30,363 nt of DNA from positions 1-30,363 of the IMG/VR virus record IMGVR_UViG_3300049846_000211. The stretch is one strand, 5' to 3'. Source of the stretch: a virus. The notes below the pieces were generated by a model. The model was not told the DNA's origin, did no database searches, and was given only the letters and a program-made list of their open reading frames with translations. Below, one piece after another: positions 8,355 through 16,858 of this stretch; position 1 is the first letter of the stretch, and the number at the start of each line of letters is the position of its first letter. The translations under genes were made by a program, and so were the position numbers.

Positions 8355-8779
8355 TAGGCCACCACGTCGAGGAAGTCGCCATCCACTTGGAACTGAATCG
8401 GCACCACGCTGAGCTCGCCCGTGCTTGCGGCAACCTGTGCAGAGGTAATGTAGGCGTTGAACCGAATGTCATCGGCTGTGCCACCGCCGACATTCAGTTC
8501 AAGCTCAACCCGGTCGGACTCCAAGATCGCGCCAAACTTCATGATCTTGGCCAGCAGCGCTGTGAACTGGGTTTTGGCTTCGCCGGCCTCAAGTCGGTAA
8601 TACAGGAGCGTGGCAGTCCCGCTGGCGGACTTGATGCCAGGCGTAAAGGTGCTGACAACGCTGTCGATCGTGTTGGTGCTGAGCAGCTCGACGCTCGTCT
8701 CCAGCGACCAGTCGCGGATCTTGGCCACTGGCAGCGAATTGAAAACCAGGGTTCCGGTGCGACCGGTGTAGAACGCCAT
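8354..8779 (-). CDS. Tail-tube-like protein distal to J, short form
   Basis: The product has 141 residues with GRTGTLVFNSLPVAKIRDWS, then SVELLSTNTID, and TFTPGIKSASGTATLLYYRL. This order (a strand ending in xIRDWS, an alternating strand, then TPGxxSxxGxAT) is typical of tail-tube family proteins. The terminal strands (ELSVVPIQFQVDGDFLDVV) also fit. The main tube protein is encoded elsewhere (17517-18449), so this may build a tip ring or a tail-decoration ring. GAGGAG lies six bases before the ATG. Its stop and the next start overlap (TAATG), which pairs it with a larger relative. Confidence 0.72.
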   Translation of the reverse strand: MAFYTGRTGTLVFNSLPVAKIRDWSLETSVELLSTNTIDSVVSTFTPGIKSASGTATLLYYRLEAGEAKTQFTALLAKIMKFGAILESDRVELELNVGGGTADDIRFNAYITSAQVAASTGELSVVPIQFQVDGDFLDVVA

Positions 8780-8804
8780 CGCTCAGCTCCTCGATGGGCA
8801 CAGA

Positions 8805-11780
8805 CTAGCGCACGGTAAACAGGATGTCGCTAAGGTCCGCAATCTGGCTGAGTGTGGCGGATCCACTTTCAACACACGGATGTTCCAGCGCTTTCACGCT
8901 GACCTGGCCGTCTTCGTCCATTTGCACCTCGGTTACCCGAAACACCCGTTTATTCGTGACAGTTTGGCCGAGCACGAACACGTATCCGGGGTATGAAGCC
9001 AGTTGAGCTGACGTCCCAGCTGAAACGCTGACACCGGTCAGGCGCACTACGGGAGTACCGGATTTGTAGAGCAGCGCCGTGTAGCCGGAACCGCTGATGG
9101 GATTGGACAAGGGAGTATTGAGCACGCCGCCGGCTTCAACCACACCAGTGCTGACCTGGTCCCACTCGTTGCGGCCAATTGCGACGTAAATGTAGGCGCC
9201 AGGAGACAGGACGCTGTCGGTCGGGAACGTGCTGAACTCAATGGCGCGACGAATGTACTTGCGCTGGTTGCAGATGAGTTTGCCGAATTTGATGGCTTGA
9301 GATCTGTTGGTTACGAACTGCGAGAGATCAAAAGACTGACGTACAGCACCAATGTCGGTCACGCCTGCTCGCCTAATTTCTAAACTGTTGTTGCGTGAAA
9401 ATGTTTCGTCTGATTCCGTGTCACGATAGATGATTGTGGCAATTAAGTCCTGAGTGTCGGCTCCATAATCTAGGAACTCTTCTTTGTAACTATCTTCGAT
9501 GATGTTGCCTTGGTTAAAGAGCGCAGTGATAGATACGTTTCGGGTAATCTGACCGGCGGCGTCGCATGGCACAGCTGGGACGAGGGTTTCCTTGCCGCCG
9601 ATTCGGCCAAATTCAAGGAGGCTAAATGGTGCGATCTCGGCCCAGAACTGACGCCAGGGTGTCTGGTCAGCAATTACGCCATCCATGTAGAGCTGATTGA
9701 CAGTGCAGAACCGTTTGGCCAGTGCCAAGGCGTCAAGGTCGATGCCTTCGATCTTGGCGTAGCGACCGATTCCGTTCAGCGGATCAAGGACTGTATCGAG
9801 GAAGATGTCGGGCGCGTAGCTGCTGGCGCCGTCGGGTGTAGAGGGATAGGTGCCGTTACTTGTCAGTCGGCGGACTTTTTTGCCCTTGGTGGCAAAGACC
9901 GTGACTGACCGTAGATCCTGAATGCCTTGGCCGCTGTAGGCATTAAAGCCAAACATTGCTAGGTTGCTGTAAAGACTGGGGTAGGTCGAGAACGGTTCGA
10001 CGCGCTGCTCAGTGACTGCCATAATTGTCAACTCCGGCCCTTGGTCAAAGCTAAATTGCATTTGAGTGTCGGAGCGAAGTGAGAATAGGGTCCATTCGTC
10101 GACTTCTGAGGGGTTGTTATTTCTTGGAGAAAGATATGTATTGACTGGCGCAGCAGTCGCTCCAAGGAATTCGATTTTTGTGCCGTCGGGATTGGTAATA
10201 GTGACAAAGTTGCCGCTGTTTTCGATATACGCAAAATCTGCCAAGCCTTCTAGGCGCATCTCAGCAGCGGTCTCGGCGATAGGGTCAAACGAAAATTCGT
10301 AGCCACCGTCGTTGTTCAGTCCGATAAAGCGCAGCGAAATAAAATTGTCTATATCGGCGGATCGGCGGACGCAAAAAATATAGTTGACTTTTTGCCAAGT
10401 AGTTGAAGTCGTCTTACGATACCAGAGCCAAAAGAAGGCGGAGCGGTACTTGATCCCGTTATCGCTGTCTTTGTATGTTTGCACCTTGTTGTCTGCGTAT
10501 TTTGCGGCACGACCTTGGATCCGCTTGAAAACACGAGCCTTCAAAGCAAAATCAACAACACGGCATTGAGTGATAGTTGTATAAGATGCTTCCTCAATTT
10601 TTACCATGCACTTCGTATCAAAAAAATCATTCTGTTGCTGTCTGGGTAGCAACGGATCTAGTTCTTTGTAAAACAACGTTCCATAGTCGCTCTGAGGGCA
10701 AAGACCCGATCGAATACATTCAAACGTGACTACGATGTCTGCCTCTTCAATGTTGTAATCGGAAATTGACTTGACGCGAAATCTTGCGCTGCCTAGTTTA
10801 TAGATGCTGGCTGCATCAATACTGGAAAAAACTGCCTTGCGGGCATCGGATGCTGCAATTTTGTCGTCTCCAACAAGATTAGTGAGCATTGCAATAGTCA
10901 GCGTAAATTGATGCCCGACGGGCACCGGAATTCTCGTGATTGCGGGATCGTTTGTGGGCCAATATGCGGCTAGGCCGTCTGTCGTAACGCCAAACGGTAC
11001 AAGATTTCGCTGCCCATCGTCGTTGCGCCCGCTGTATTCCATGTTGATTGGAATAGGCGCAAACACTCCAAATTTGTTAAGCGTGGATGGCGAAAAAGCT
11101 TGGCTAAAGCCTTCCTGCATTTGCATCCCGGCCGGACGCACGCGATATACAAAATCAGAGGCGGATGCACCAGCTCTAACAGGATCGGCGGTATCGCCGC
11201 TAGCAAGATCAGAAAAGCGAGTAAGACCAGTCGATGTGTAGGTCCAGGTTCTCTGGCTGGCGAATTGCTTGACAGGTGTTTGACCGAACGCGGTTTTCGT
11301 GAAGTCAATCTGCTCGATTTGACCAGCTCCGATGGCCATCAGCATTTGCATGTACTGACTGGAGCCATAACTAGAAACAGCGGACCATACGAGTGAGGTC
11401 GAAACACGCACGCCGCCAGTCGCGTTATCGGCTGTGTTGCAATAAACAAGATTGACCGGATCGCCATATTTAGCCAGCTCTTGGGCGCTGTTAAATCCAA
11501 AGCGTGGAGAAAACTGCTGGTCACGACGCCCAGGGCGTCCGCCGGCAAGGCTTGGGATTTGGGGCTTTGGGGTGAGCAGGACGGCGGCGACCTGAAACAC
11601 CACGCCGACGACAGCGAGAACAAGTGCAGTAACGCCGAAGTCACCCTGCAGCTCCTGCAGCTTTTCCTCCGGCGACTGGGTGTAGTCGTGTTGAACCGAT
11701 AGGAAGTCGAGGTAGTCGTCCTCGGAGATCCCCAGGGTACGGATCAGTTCGTGCTCGTACGGAAGGAGGCGGCGCTTCAT
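8805..11780 (-). CDS. Tail tip / host-specificity protein, gpJ-like
   Basis: This 991-residue protein is the likely central tail tip. The N-terminus (KRRLLPYEHELIRTLGISED) is followed by a hydrophobic segment at about residues 48-68 (VTALVLAVVGVVFQVAAVLL). This recalls lambda gpI or J N-termini and may represent a gpI-like function fused here, since no separate gpI gene is seen. Then comes FNSAQELAKYGDPVNLVYCN, a motif common in J-like proteins. The body contains YAPDIFLDTVLDPLNGIGRY and FCTVNQLYMDGVIADQTPWR, which match the conserved hub region of gpJ. The last 150 residues are beta-rich without obvious fibronectin repeats. Much of 9360-11300 is AT-rich relative to the ends of the gene. Confidence 0.88.
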   Translation of the reverse strand: MKRRLLPYEHELIRTLGISEDDYLDFLSVQHDYTQSPEEKLQELQGDFGVTALVLAVVGVVFQVAAVLLTPKPQIPSLAGGRPGRRDQQFSPRFGFNSAQELAKYGDPVNLVYCNTADNATGGVRVSTSLVWSAVSSYGSSQYMQMLMAIGAGQIEQIDFTKTAFGQTPVKQFASQRTWTYTSTGLTRFSDLASGDTADPVRAGASASDFVYRVRPAGMQMQEGFSQAFSPSTLNKFGVFAPIPINMEYSGRNDDGQRNLVPFGVTTDGLAAYWPTNDPAITRIPVPVGHQFTLTIAMLTNLVGDDKIAASDARKAVFSSIDAASIYKLGSARFRVKSISDYNIEEADIVVTFECIRSGLCPQSDYGTLFYKELDPLLPRQQQNDFFDTKCMVKIEEASYTTITQCRVVDFALKARVFKRIQGRAAKYADNKVQTYKDSDNGIKYRSAFFWLWYRKTTSTTWQKVNYIFCVRRSADIDNFISLRFIGLNNDGGYEFSFDPIAETAAEMRLEGLADFAYIENSGNFVTITNPDGTKIEFLGATAAPVNTYLSPRNNNPSEVDEWTLFSLRSDTQMQFSFDQGPELTIMAVTEQRVEPFSTYPSLYSNLAMFGFNAYSGQGIQDLRSVTVFATKGKKVRRLTSNGTYPSTPDGASSYAPDIFLDTVLDPLNGIGRYAKIEGIDLDALALAKRFCTVNQLYMDGVIADQTPWRQFWAEIAPFSLLEFGRIGGKETLVPAVPCDAAGQITRNVSITALFNQGNIIEDSYKEEFLDYGADTQDLIATIIYRDTESDETFSRNNSLEIRRAGVTDIGAVRQSFDLSQFVTNRSQAIKFGKLICNQRKYIRRAIEFSTFPTDSVLSPGAYIYVAIGRNEWDQVSTGVVEAGGVLNTPLSNPISGSGYTALLYKSGTPVVRLTGVSVSAGTSAQLASYPGYVFVLGQTVTNKRVFRVTEVQMDEDGQVSVKALEHPCVESGSATLSQIADLSDILFTVR

Positions 11781-12154
11781 CGGCTCATCCAGAAGTAAGT
11801 TGCAGCTCCGTCCGGCAAAGGCGATCGAACGACGAGCTGGCCGGCTCCAATAAACACTACCCCACCATCGATGCAGGTGCCCAATGCTCGCCCAGCCGCG
11901 CTCGGTAGAAGTGCTACTGCGCCAGCCTTTGGGCTATCAATCCGGTCGCCGTGGGTTAGCAGCCAGCGCAGTAGGAGGCCATTGCGAAAAGTCTCCTCAG
12001 TCCAGCGCTCGTAGACCCATGCGAAGCGCTCGCGATACGACGACAGCCGCAGCCGCCTCCGCACTTCACAGGTGAGCTGAAAACAGTCGGTGAGGCCGCT
12101 GCCGTCGTCCGGTGCGTGGCCCCAGCCATACCGCAAACCGATCAGATCGTTCAT
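11777..12154 (-). CDS. gpK-like tail tip protein, possible NlpC/P60 peptidase relative
   Basis: The 125-residue protein starts DLIGLRYGWGHAPDDGSGLT, followed by DC with the candidate nucleophile at Cys24. This matches the N-terminal signature of phage NlpC/P60-type tip peptidases, which sit in the lambda K position and may cut peptidoglycan or process tip proteins. A second part (AGAVALLPSAAGRALG) precedes IDGGVVFIGAGQLVVRSP, where NlpC/P60 proteins normally carry the catalytic His in an HVGIY-like strand. Here Asp takes that place and no His follows. The domain may thus be inactive or structural. It overlaps both neighbours by ATGA. Confidence 0.6.
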   Translation of the reverse strand: MNDLIGLRYGWGHAPDDGSGLTDCFQLTCEVRRRLRLSSYRERFAWVYERWTEETFRNGLLLRWLLTHGDRIDSPKAGAVALLPSAAGRALGTCIDGGVVFIGAGQLVVRSPLPDGAATYFWMSR

Positions 12155-12615
12155 CGTAGGTAAACCTCCGAGTTCAGAGGCAGTGGTCCGACCAACTCGC
12201 GGCTCAGCGTTTGCGCGGGAAAGGCCGAACCGACGCTATCAATCGCGGAGCGAAAACGAAGTTCGATCGTTGTTTCGCTGAAGCTGGCACCAACGCCAAC
12301 GTAGAAATCGCTCACGGCGTTGGCAATCTGCCCACTGGCGGTGATCCAGGCCGTAGTCAGTCGCAGTTGGCTAAGCCTGTTGCCGTTGCCTGCTTCCACC
12401 AGAAGCAGAACGATGTCGAGGTGCGGAAATAAAACCCGCAGCTGCTGATTGTCGCCGCCCAGCGATGCTGTCGTGCCTTCGGCCTGGAATGGTGCAAACG
12501 CGTAAGATTCGCTTAAATACGAACTGCTTTCGTTGATGAAATAGTTTTGGTAGAGGTGGTTGCTGCCATTGCTGGTCGTCAACCTGAAATACTGCGCGAT
12601 TCTGATTTCAGACAT
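12151..12615 (-). CDS. Minor tail protein, lambda gpL position
   Basis: The product has 154 residues, starts MSEIRIAQYFRLTTSNGSNH, and is mostly beta-strand (YAFAPFQAEGTTASLGG, LRVLFPHLDIVLLLVEAGN, LSQLRLTTAWITASG, TTIELRFRSAIDSVG). It ends ELVGPLPLNSEVYLR, a pattern I associate with the gpL/tail-tip family of cyanobacterial prophages. It has no visible Fe-S cysteine cluster, unlike lambda gpL: the sequence has no cysteine at all. The order M-L-K-J is preserved. Start overlaps the preceding stop (TGATG) and the stop overlaps the next start (ATGA). Confidence 0.62.
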   Translation of the reverse strand: MSEIRIAQYFRLTTSNGSNHLYQNYFINESSSYLSESYAFAPFQAEGTTASLGGDNQQLRVLFPHLDIVLLLVEAGNGNRLSQLRLTTAWITASGQIANAVSDFYVGVGASFSETTIELRFRSAIDSVGSAFPAQTLSRELVGPLPLNSEVYLR

Positions 12616-13004
12616 CAGACTGTCAGCTCTCCAACCAGAGTAACCGACACGCTGCTGCGTCCGGTAATGACCGACTCCACTTCAGGGGCCTGCTCGTACT
12701 CCCACTTAATTCCAGTGGGAGACTGAATGTAGGTTTGCAGGCTGGTGCCCATGCCAGCAAATAGGGTGGTCGGCAGCGTGAATCGCACAAAGCCAGCCGC
12801 CGTATCAATGTAGTGCTTGACGATCAGTTGTGCCTGGGCGTCGGTGATGTTCTCGAACTGCAGGCTGAGCGAGTAGCCGGTCGGTTTGTTGCCGAAGCTG
12901 CGCTTTACCGTCGCGCCAGACATCGCCCGATACACCTTGGTCGGATAAGAGCCCATTCTGAATGAACGGGCCGAAGGCTTGATGTCAGGAAATGGCAGAG
13001 ACAT
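12615..13004 (-). CDS. Minor tail protein, lambda gpM position
   Basis: This 129-residue beta-rich protein starts SLPFPDIKPSARSFRMGSYP. It has KRSFGNKPTGYSLSLQFENI and DAQAQLIVKHYIDTAAGFVR, then WEYEQAPEVESVITGRSSVS. The pattern of a paired beta-sheet with a helix that begins 'TDAQAQLI' recurs in phage tip proteins that lie directly after the tape measure gene, as gpM does in lambda. It probably forms part of the distal tail ring. TGATG overlaps link it to both neighbours. Sequence identity with gpM itself is not evident, so the call is positional with supporting fold hints. Confidence 0.68.
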   Translation of the reverse strand: MSLPFPDIKPSARSFRMGSYPTKVYRAMSGATVKRSFGNKPTGYSLSLQFENITDAQAQLIVKHYIDTAAGFVRFTLPTTLFAGMGTSLQTYIQSPTGIKWEYEQAPEVESVITGRSSVSVTLVGELTV

Positions 13005-16000
13005 CAGCGGAGACCCACCTGGCGACGTGTTGTCGGGCTCTGTTGCAGCCTATCAAGAGTCATGCTCATGCCGCGCTTGGCGCCGTCGCGAGACGCTGCT
13101 CGGCGCGTCTCAGCCATGGCTGCCTCGAGCTGATCGCGGCTGACGTACTCAACACCGCCGATGTTGGTGGTCTGGAAGGTCATGTTGAGCGTGGGGGCTT
13201 GCTGCGCCACCGGAGAACGACCCATGATCTCGTTCATCTTGTCCTGACCCTTGAGCGACACAGGGATGCTGCGGCCGTCTGGCAGGGGCACATACGCTTC
13301 GGGCTTGCTGCCCTCGCCGAAGAGGGCCATCTGCGGGCTGTTGGCGATGCCGCCGCTGGCGTAGCGCTTCATTGGGATCGGGCCGCGGGAGGTCATGACG
13401 CCGCCCTTGGCGAAGGAGAAGCCGCCGGTGAATGCAGCCGGATTGAAGCCGGCCTGGCCGCCACCGAAGACGGAAGCACCAGACACTGGACCAGCGCCGC
13501 TGAACCCAAACCCGCCGCCGCCAAAGATCTTCGCAATGCTGTTCAGCGCGATGATCACCAGCTGCTTCGCGATGATGTCGGTGGCCATCTTGATGAATGA
13601 CTGGCCGATATTCGCGAACATGTCCGACAGCGCCTGCTTGATCGAGCCGGAGCCGGTGACGACGGAAGTTACGGCTGACGACATGGCACTGGAGATCTGA
13701 GTCTCGACGGTCTGGCCGATTGTGATGAGGACGTTCTCGACGTTGGTGAGCTGATCTAACTGAAGTTTCAGTTGACCGATGTAATTAGCGAGCGCGACGC
13801 CAGGCGCAATCTGAGCTTGGGCAAGCGCGTTATAAGCCGCGATTTGACGATCTAGCGTAGAATTCACCAGATCAAGTTCTTTTTGATAGCCATCAAGAGC
13901 AACCGTATTATCATCGCCTTCGGCCTCTCTAATAAGTTGCTTGAGCTCTAGTGTGCGCTCAAGTCGCCTCTGCTCAATCTCGGCAATTTTTAGCTGTGCA
14001 TCAAGGAGCTCTGGCCTCATGCCAGACTGCTCAAGCTGCATACGCTTCAACATGAGAGCATTATTATCTTCGAGCGCCTTAGCTTCGTTGCGCAGGCCCT
14101 GAGTCCGATCTTGGGCGTATTTCTGCGCCTCATTGCTTAGCAGGAACTTGGCTTGATCAGCGGTAAGGCTTAGCAGGTTTGCTGCCTGCGTCGCCTCTGC
14201 ACTGGAGGAGCCAGCCTTTCCGGCTGCAGCGACATTTCGACGAGTCTGAGCGGCAACACCAGCGGGGGATGTCTTGATGGCGCTGTTGGCCATTAAGTGA
14301 AGGGCGCGCATCGTCCCCTCTGGTGTCATCACCTCAATGGCGTAGCCGCCAGCGCCGGTGTTGCCAAGGTTCCGTCCGAAAGTGGCTCCGCCCTTAAGCG
14401 TGATGGCAGATCCTGCCGGCGTGCCGAAGTCGATGCCGCCATGGAAGCTGCGGCCGAACAAGCTGCGTGGTCCGTAGGGACTAGTGACGCCAAAGCTGCT
14501 GGGAGCTCTGCCGTTCACCAAGAAGTACTTATCGGCATCCGCCTTGGTAATCGGTCGCCCATCCCCCCACCGAAGATCGAGATGAGCGCCCGTGCTTTGA
14601 CCGGTATTGCCGGTGCGAGCAACGATTCCGGTGCTTGAAAGAGGAACTCCGCCGCCACTCAGTCCTTGCCCAGTGACCGCTTCCATACGAGCGCCAAAGG
14701 CGGCATTTTGCTCGGCAACGACAACACCAAGTGTTGCTTCGCGAACGCTGCGACGAATACTCTCAATTCGAGCGAGGAATTCATTCGCCGCCCGCCTAGT
14801 CTCCGCTCGCTCGCCTTCAAGCGCGCCGGCCTGGAGATCACGCTGCCTCTGCAAGCGCTCCTCTTCGTAGTCCCAGCGCTTTTTAATCAGCTCGATCTGG
14901 TTATTGAAAACTGTTTGAGCTAACTGAATTTCAGCCTTAGCTGCTGCCTCGTTTAGGCGTTGCTGTTCGGCGGCGAGGCGTTCGGCTTCGGCGCGGGCTT
15001 TATCCAGTGCCCGTTTGTCGAGATCGCCCTTGCCTCCACCTGCAAGGCTGAAATCGGTCAAGCCCTGAGCCTTATCGCCCTTTCTCTTCGACAGCTCGTC
15101 GATGCCGGCCTTGTAGCGACTTTCGGCCAGCTTTAGGACGGCCTCTTCAGCGGCAATTTGCTGCCGAAGAAACTCTTGACGCGGCTTGAATGGCGTCGAT
15201 TTGAGTTCAGCGTTGTACGCCTTCAGCTTGTCGGCGGCTAGCTGGTAAGCCTTTCCCGCAGCGGAAACTTGATCCTGAAGACGCTCGGTGTCCAATGCGG
15301 CGCCACCGATACTCTTAACCCAAGCTTCGCCTCTAATGTCGCTCGTGGCGCTTTTGAGGCGGTCTCTTGCTTCTTTGATCTTACTGAGCCAGCCCCAAAC
15401 GATTTCAGCGCCAATAATTCCGACAGTGAGAAGAATTGGAGCAGCTAAAGATCTTGCAAGCGTTCTTACAGTCGTGCCAAATGCTGCGAGCCTGTTTTGC
15501 GCAACAACTGCTTGAGCGGTTGTTTTGCCAAAGGCGATACTAAGCAGGCCGAGACCTGCCTGCACCGGCCCAAGCAATGCTCCAAATGCCTTCATCGCAA
15601 GACCGGCACCAGTAAACGTAAGCGCAAGCTTTGCGATAGACGCAATCACGCCAGCATTTGATGCCACTGCCTCAATTAGGCCGGCAAATCCCTTCGCAAG
15701 TTCAACCAGGGCCGGGGTTGCGCTCTTCAGCGCAGTGACTAGAGAGTTTTGTATCTCCGCCCCGAGCGGTAGCAACGCTTCGCCAATGGCTCGCTTGGTG
15801 TCATTCCAGGTAGCAGTGAGACGAGCGCCCGCCTCCGCCGACGAATCAGAAATGTCCTTCGCTCGCTGCTCAAATTGCCCCAGACCCTGATCCGAGACCA
15901 CGAACTTCATCAAGTCAGCCAAGCCGACCACACCCTGCTCGAGATCCTTCTGCAGCTGGGGCAGGGTGCGACCGGTGGCTTTGGCGAACATCGTCACCGC

Positions 16001-16858
16001 ACCAGGCAGTCGCTCACCTAGCTGGCCCTGCAGCTCCTCTGCGGAGACCTTGCCTTTCGAGAAGATCTGGCCAAGAGCCGTCAGGGAGCCCTGCACGTCC
16101 TCCGATGTACCGCCGCTGGCCTTGATGGCAGCAGTCACATTGCGGAACACCACCTCGGCGTCCGCCACCTTGCCGCCAGCGCCGATCACAGCAGCGCTGA
16201 GCTGCGTCATGCCCTTGGTGGCTTCAAGCTGCGGGACGTTGAAGTCGCGAGTGACCGATGCCGATGCTGCCAGCGCCCGCTGGTACTCCTCTTGGGTCTT
16301 GGTGACGCCCTTCAGGGCAATCTCGAGCTTGCTGATGTCGGCGGCGTAGGTGGTCAGAACGCCAATCTGCTGACGGAACATTCCAACCTGGCCGCCAATC
16401 GCGCCTCCGGCAAGCGCTCCGCCAGGGCCGCCTAAGATGCCGCCAATTCCGGCGCCGATCAGACCTTCAGGCCCACCAAACACCCCAGAGGCCGCAACGG
16501 CGCCTGCGGTCTGCGCAAACCGCGTGCCACGGCCGCCCTGCTGCTGCTGCGCCCCAGTCGCCTTGTCAAGCTGAGCCTGATACTTATTGATCGTGCCGGT
16601 GAGCTTTCGATACTCCCGGTCGGTCAGCGACAGCTGGGCGCGGACGTCCTTCAGCGCATTGATCGACTTGCGGAGGTCGCTCTCGGTGCGGCTGCTGGCG
16701 CCGCCAAGCTGCATCGCCGCATTCTTCAGCTTCTGCAAGTCAGCCGACGCCGGCGCCGCCGTGGTCTGCAGCTGCCGGACCGCGTTCTTGAGGCTGTCGA
16801 CCTGATCGAGACCCTTCAGGAGGACTTCAATCCGGGCCCTGATCGTCTCATTTGCCAT
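13004..16858 (-). CDS. Tape measure protein with embedded M23-like domain
   Basis: This 1284-residue protein sets tail length; at about 0.15 nm per residue it predicts a tail near 190 nm. Residues 1-110 are coiled coil (LKNAVRQLQTT, LRKSINALKDVRAQLSL). About 110-160 is a Gly/Ala hydrophobic region (GGPEGLIGAGIGGILGG). About 170-380 is the conserved tape-measure domain (LSAAVIGAGGKVADAEVVFR, VSAEELQGQLGERLPGAVTM). Hydrophobic segments follow at about 430-500, then coiled coils to 710. Residues of about 745-870 resemble an M23 metallopeptidase, with H806-x3-D810 in HGGIDFGTPAG but with the usual last motif (GNTGQSTGAH759LD761) placed first. The C-terminal part has more coiled coils and a Gly/Phe-rich end. 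ATG at 16858 overlaps the GT stop. Confidence 0.93.
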   Translation of the reverse strand: MANETIRARIEVLLKGLDQVDSLKNAVRQLQTTAAPASADLQKLKNAAMQLGGASSRTESDLRKSINALKDVRAQLSLTDREYRKLTGTINKYQAQLDKATGAQQQQGGRGTRFAQTAGAVAASGVFGGPEGLIGAGIGGILGGPGGALAGGAIGGQVGMFRQQIGVLTTYAADISKLEIALKGVTKTQEEYQRALAASASVTRDFNVPQLEATKGMTQLSAAVIGAGGKVADAEVVFRNVTAAIKASGGTSEDVQGSLTALGQIFSKGKVSAEELQGQLGERLPGAVTMFAKATGRTLPQLQKDLEQGVVGLADLMKFVVSDQGLGQFEQRAKDISDSSAEAGARLTATWNDTKRAIGEALLPLGAEIQNSLVTALKSATPALVELAKGFAGLIEAVASNAGVIASIAKLALTFTGAGLAMKAFGALLGPVQAGLGLLSIAFGKTTAQAVVAQNRLAAFGTTVRTLARSLAAPILLTVGIIGAEIVWGWLSKIKEARDRLKSATSDIRGEAWVKSIGGAALDTERLQDQVSAAGKAYQLAADKLKAYNAELKSTPFKPRQEFLRQQIAAEEAVLKLAESRYKAGIDELSKRKGDKAQGLTDFSLAGGGKGDLDKRALDKARAEAERLAAEQQRLNEAAAKAEIQLAQTVFNNQIELIKKRWDYEEERLQRQRDLQAGALEGERAETRRAANEFLARIESIRRSVREATLGVVVAEQNAAFGARMEAVTGQGLSGGGVPLSSTGIVARTGNTGQSTGAHLDLRWGDGRPITKADADKYFLVNGRAPSSFGVTSPYGPRSLFGRSFHGGIDFGTPAGSAITLKGGATFGRNLGNTGAGGYAIEVMTPEGTMRALHLMANSAIKTSPAGVAAQTRRNVAAAGKAGSSSAEATQAANLLSLTADQAKFLLSNEAQKYAQDRTQGLRNEAKALEDNNALMLKRMQLEQSGMRPELLDAQLKIAEIEQRRLERTLELKQLIREAEGDDNTVALDGYQKELDLVNSTLDRQIAAYNALAQAQIAPGVALANYIGQLKLQLDQLTNVENVLITIGQTVETQISSAMSSAVTSVVTGSGSIKQALSDMFANIGQSFIKMATDIIAKQLVIIALNSIAKIFGGGGFGFSGAGPVSGASVFGGGQAGFNPAAFTGGFSFAKGGVMTSRGPIPMKRYASGGIANSPQMALFGEGSKPEAYVPLPDGRSIPVSLKGQDKMNEIMGRSPVAQQAPTLNMTFQTTNIGGVEYVSRDQLEAAMAETRRAASRDGAKRGMSMTLDRLQQSPTTRRQVGLR

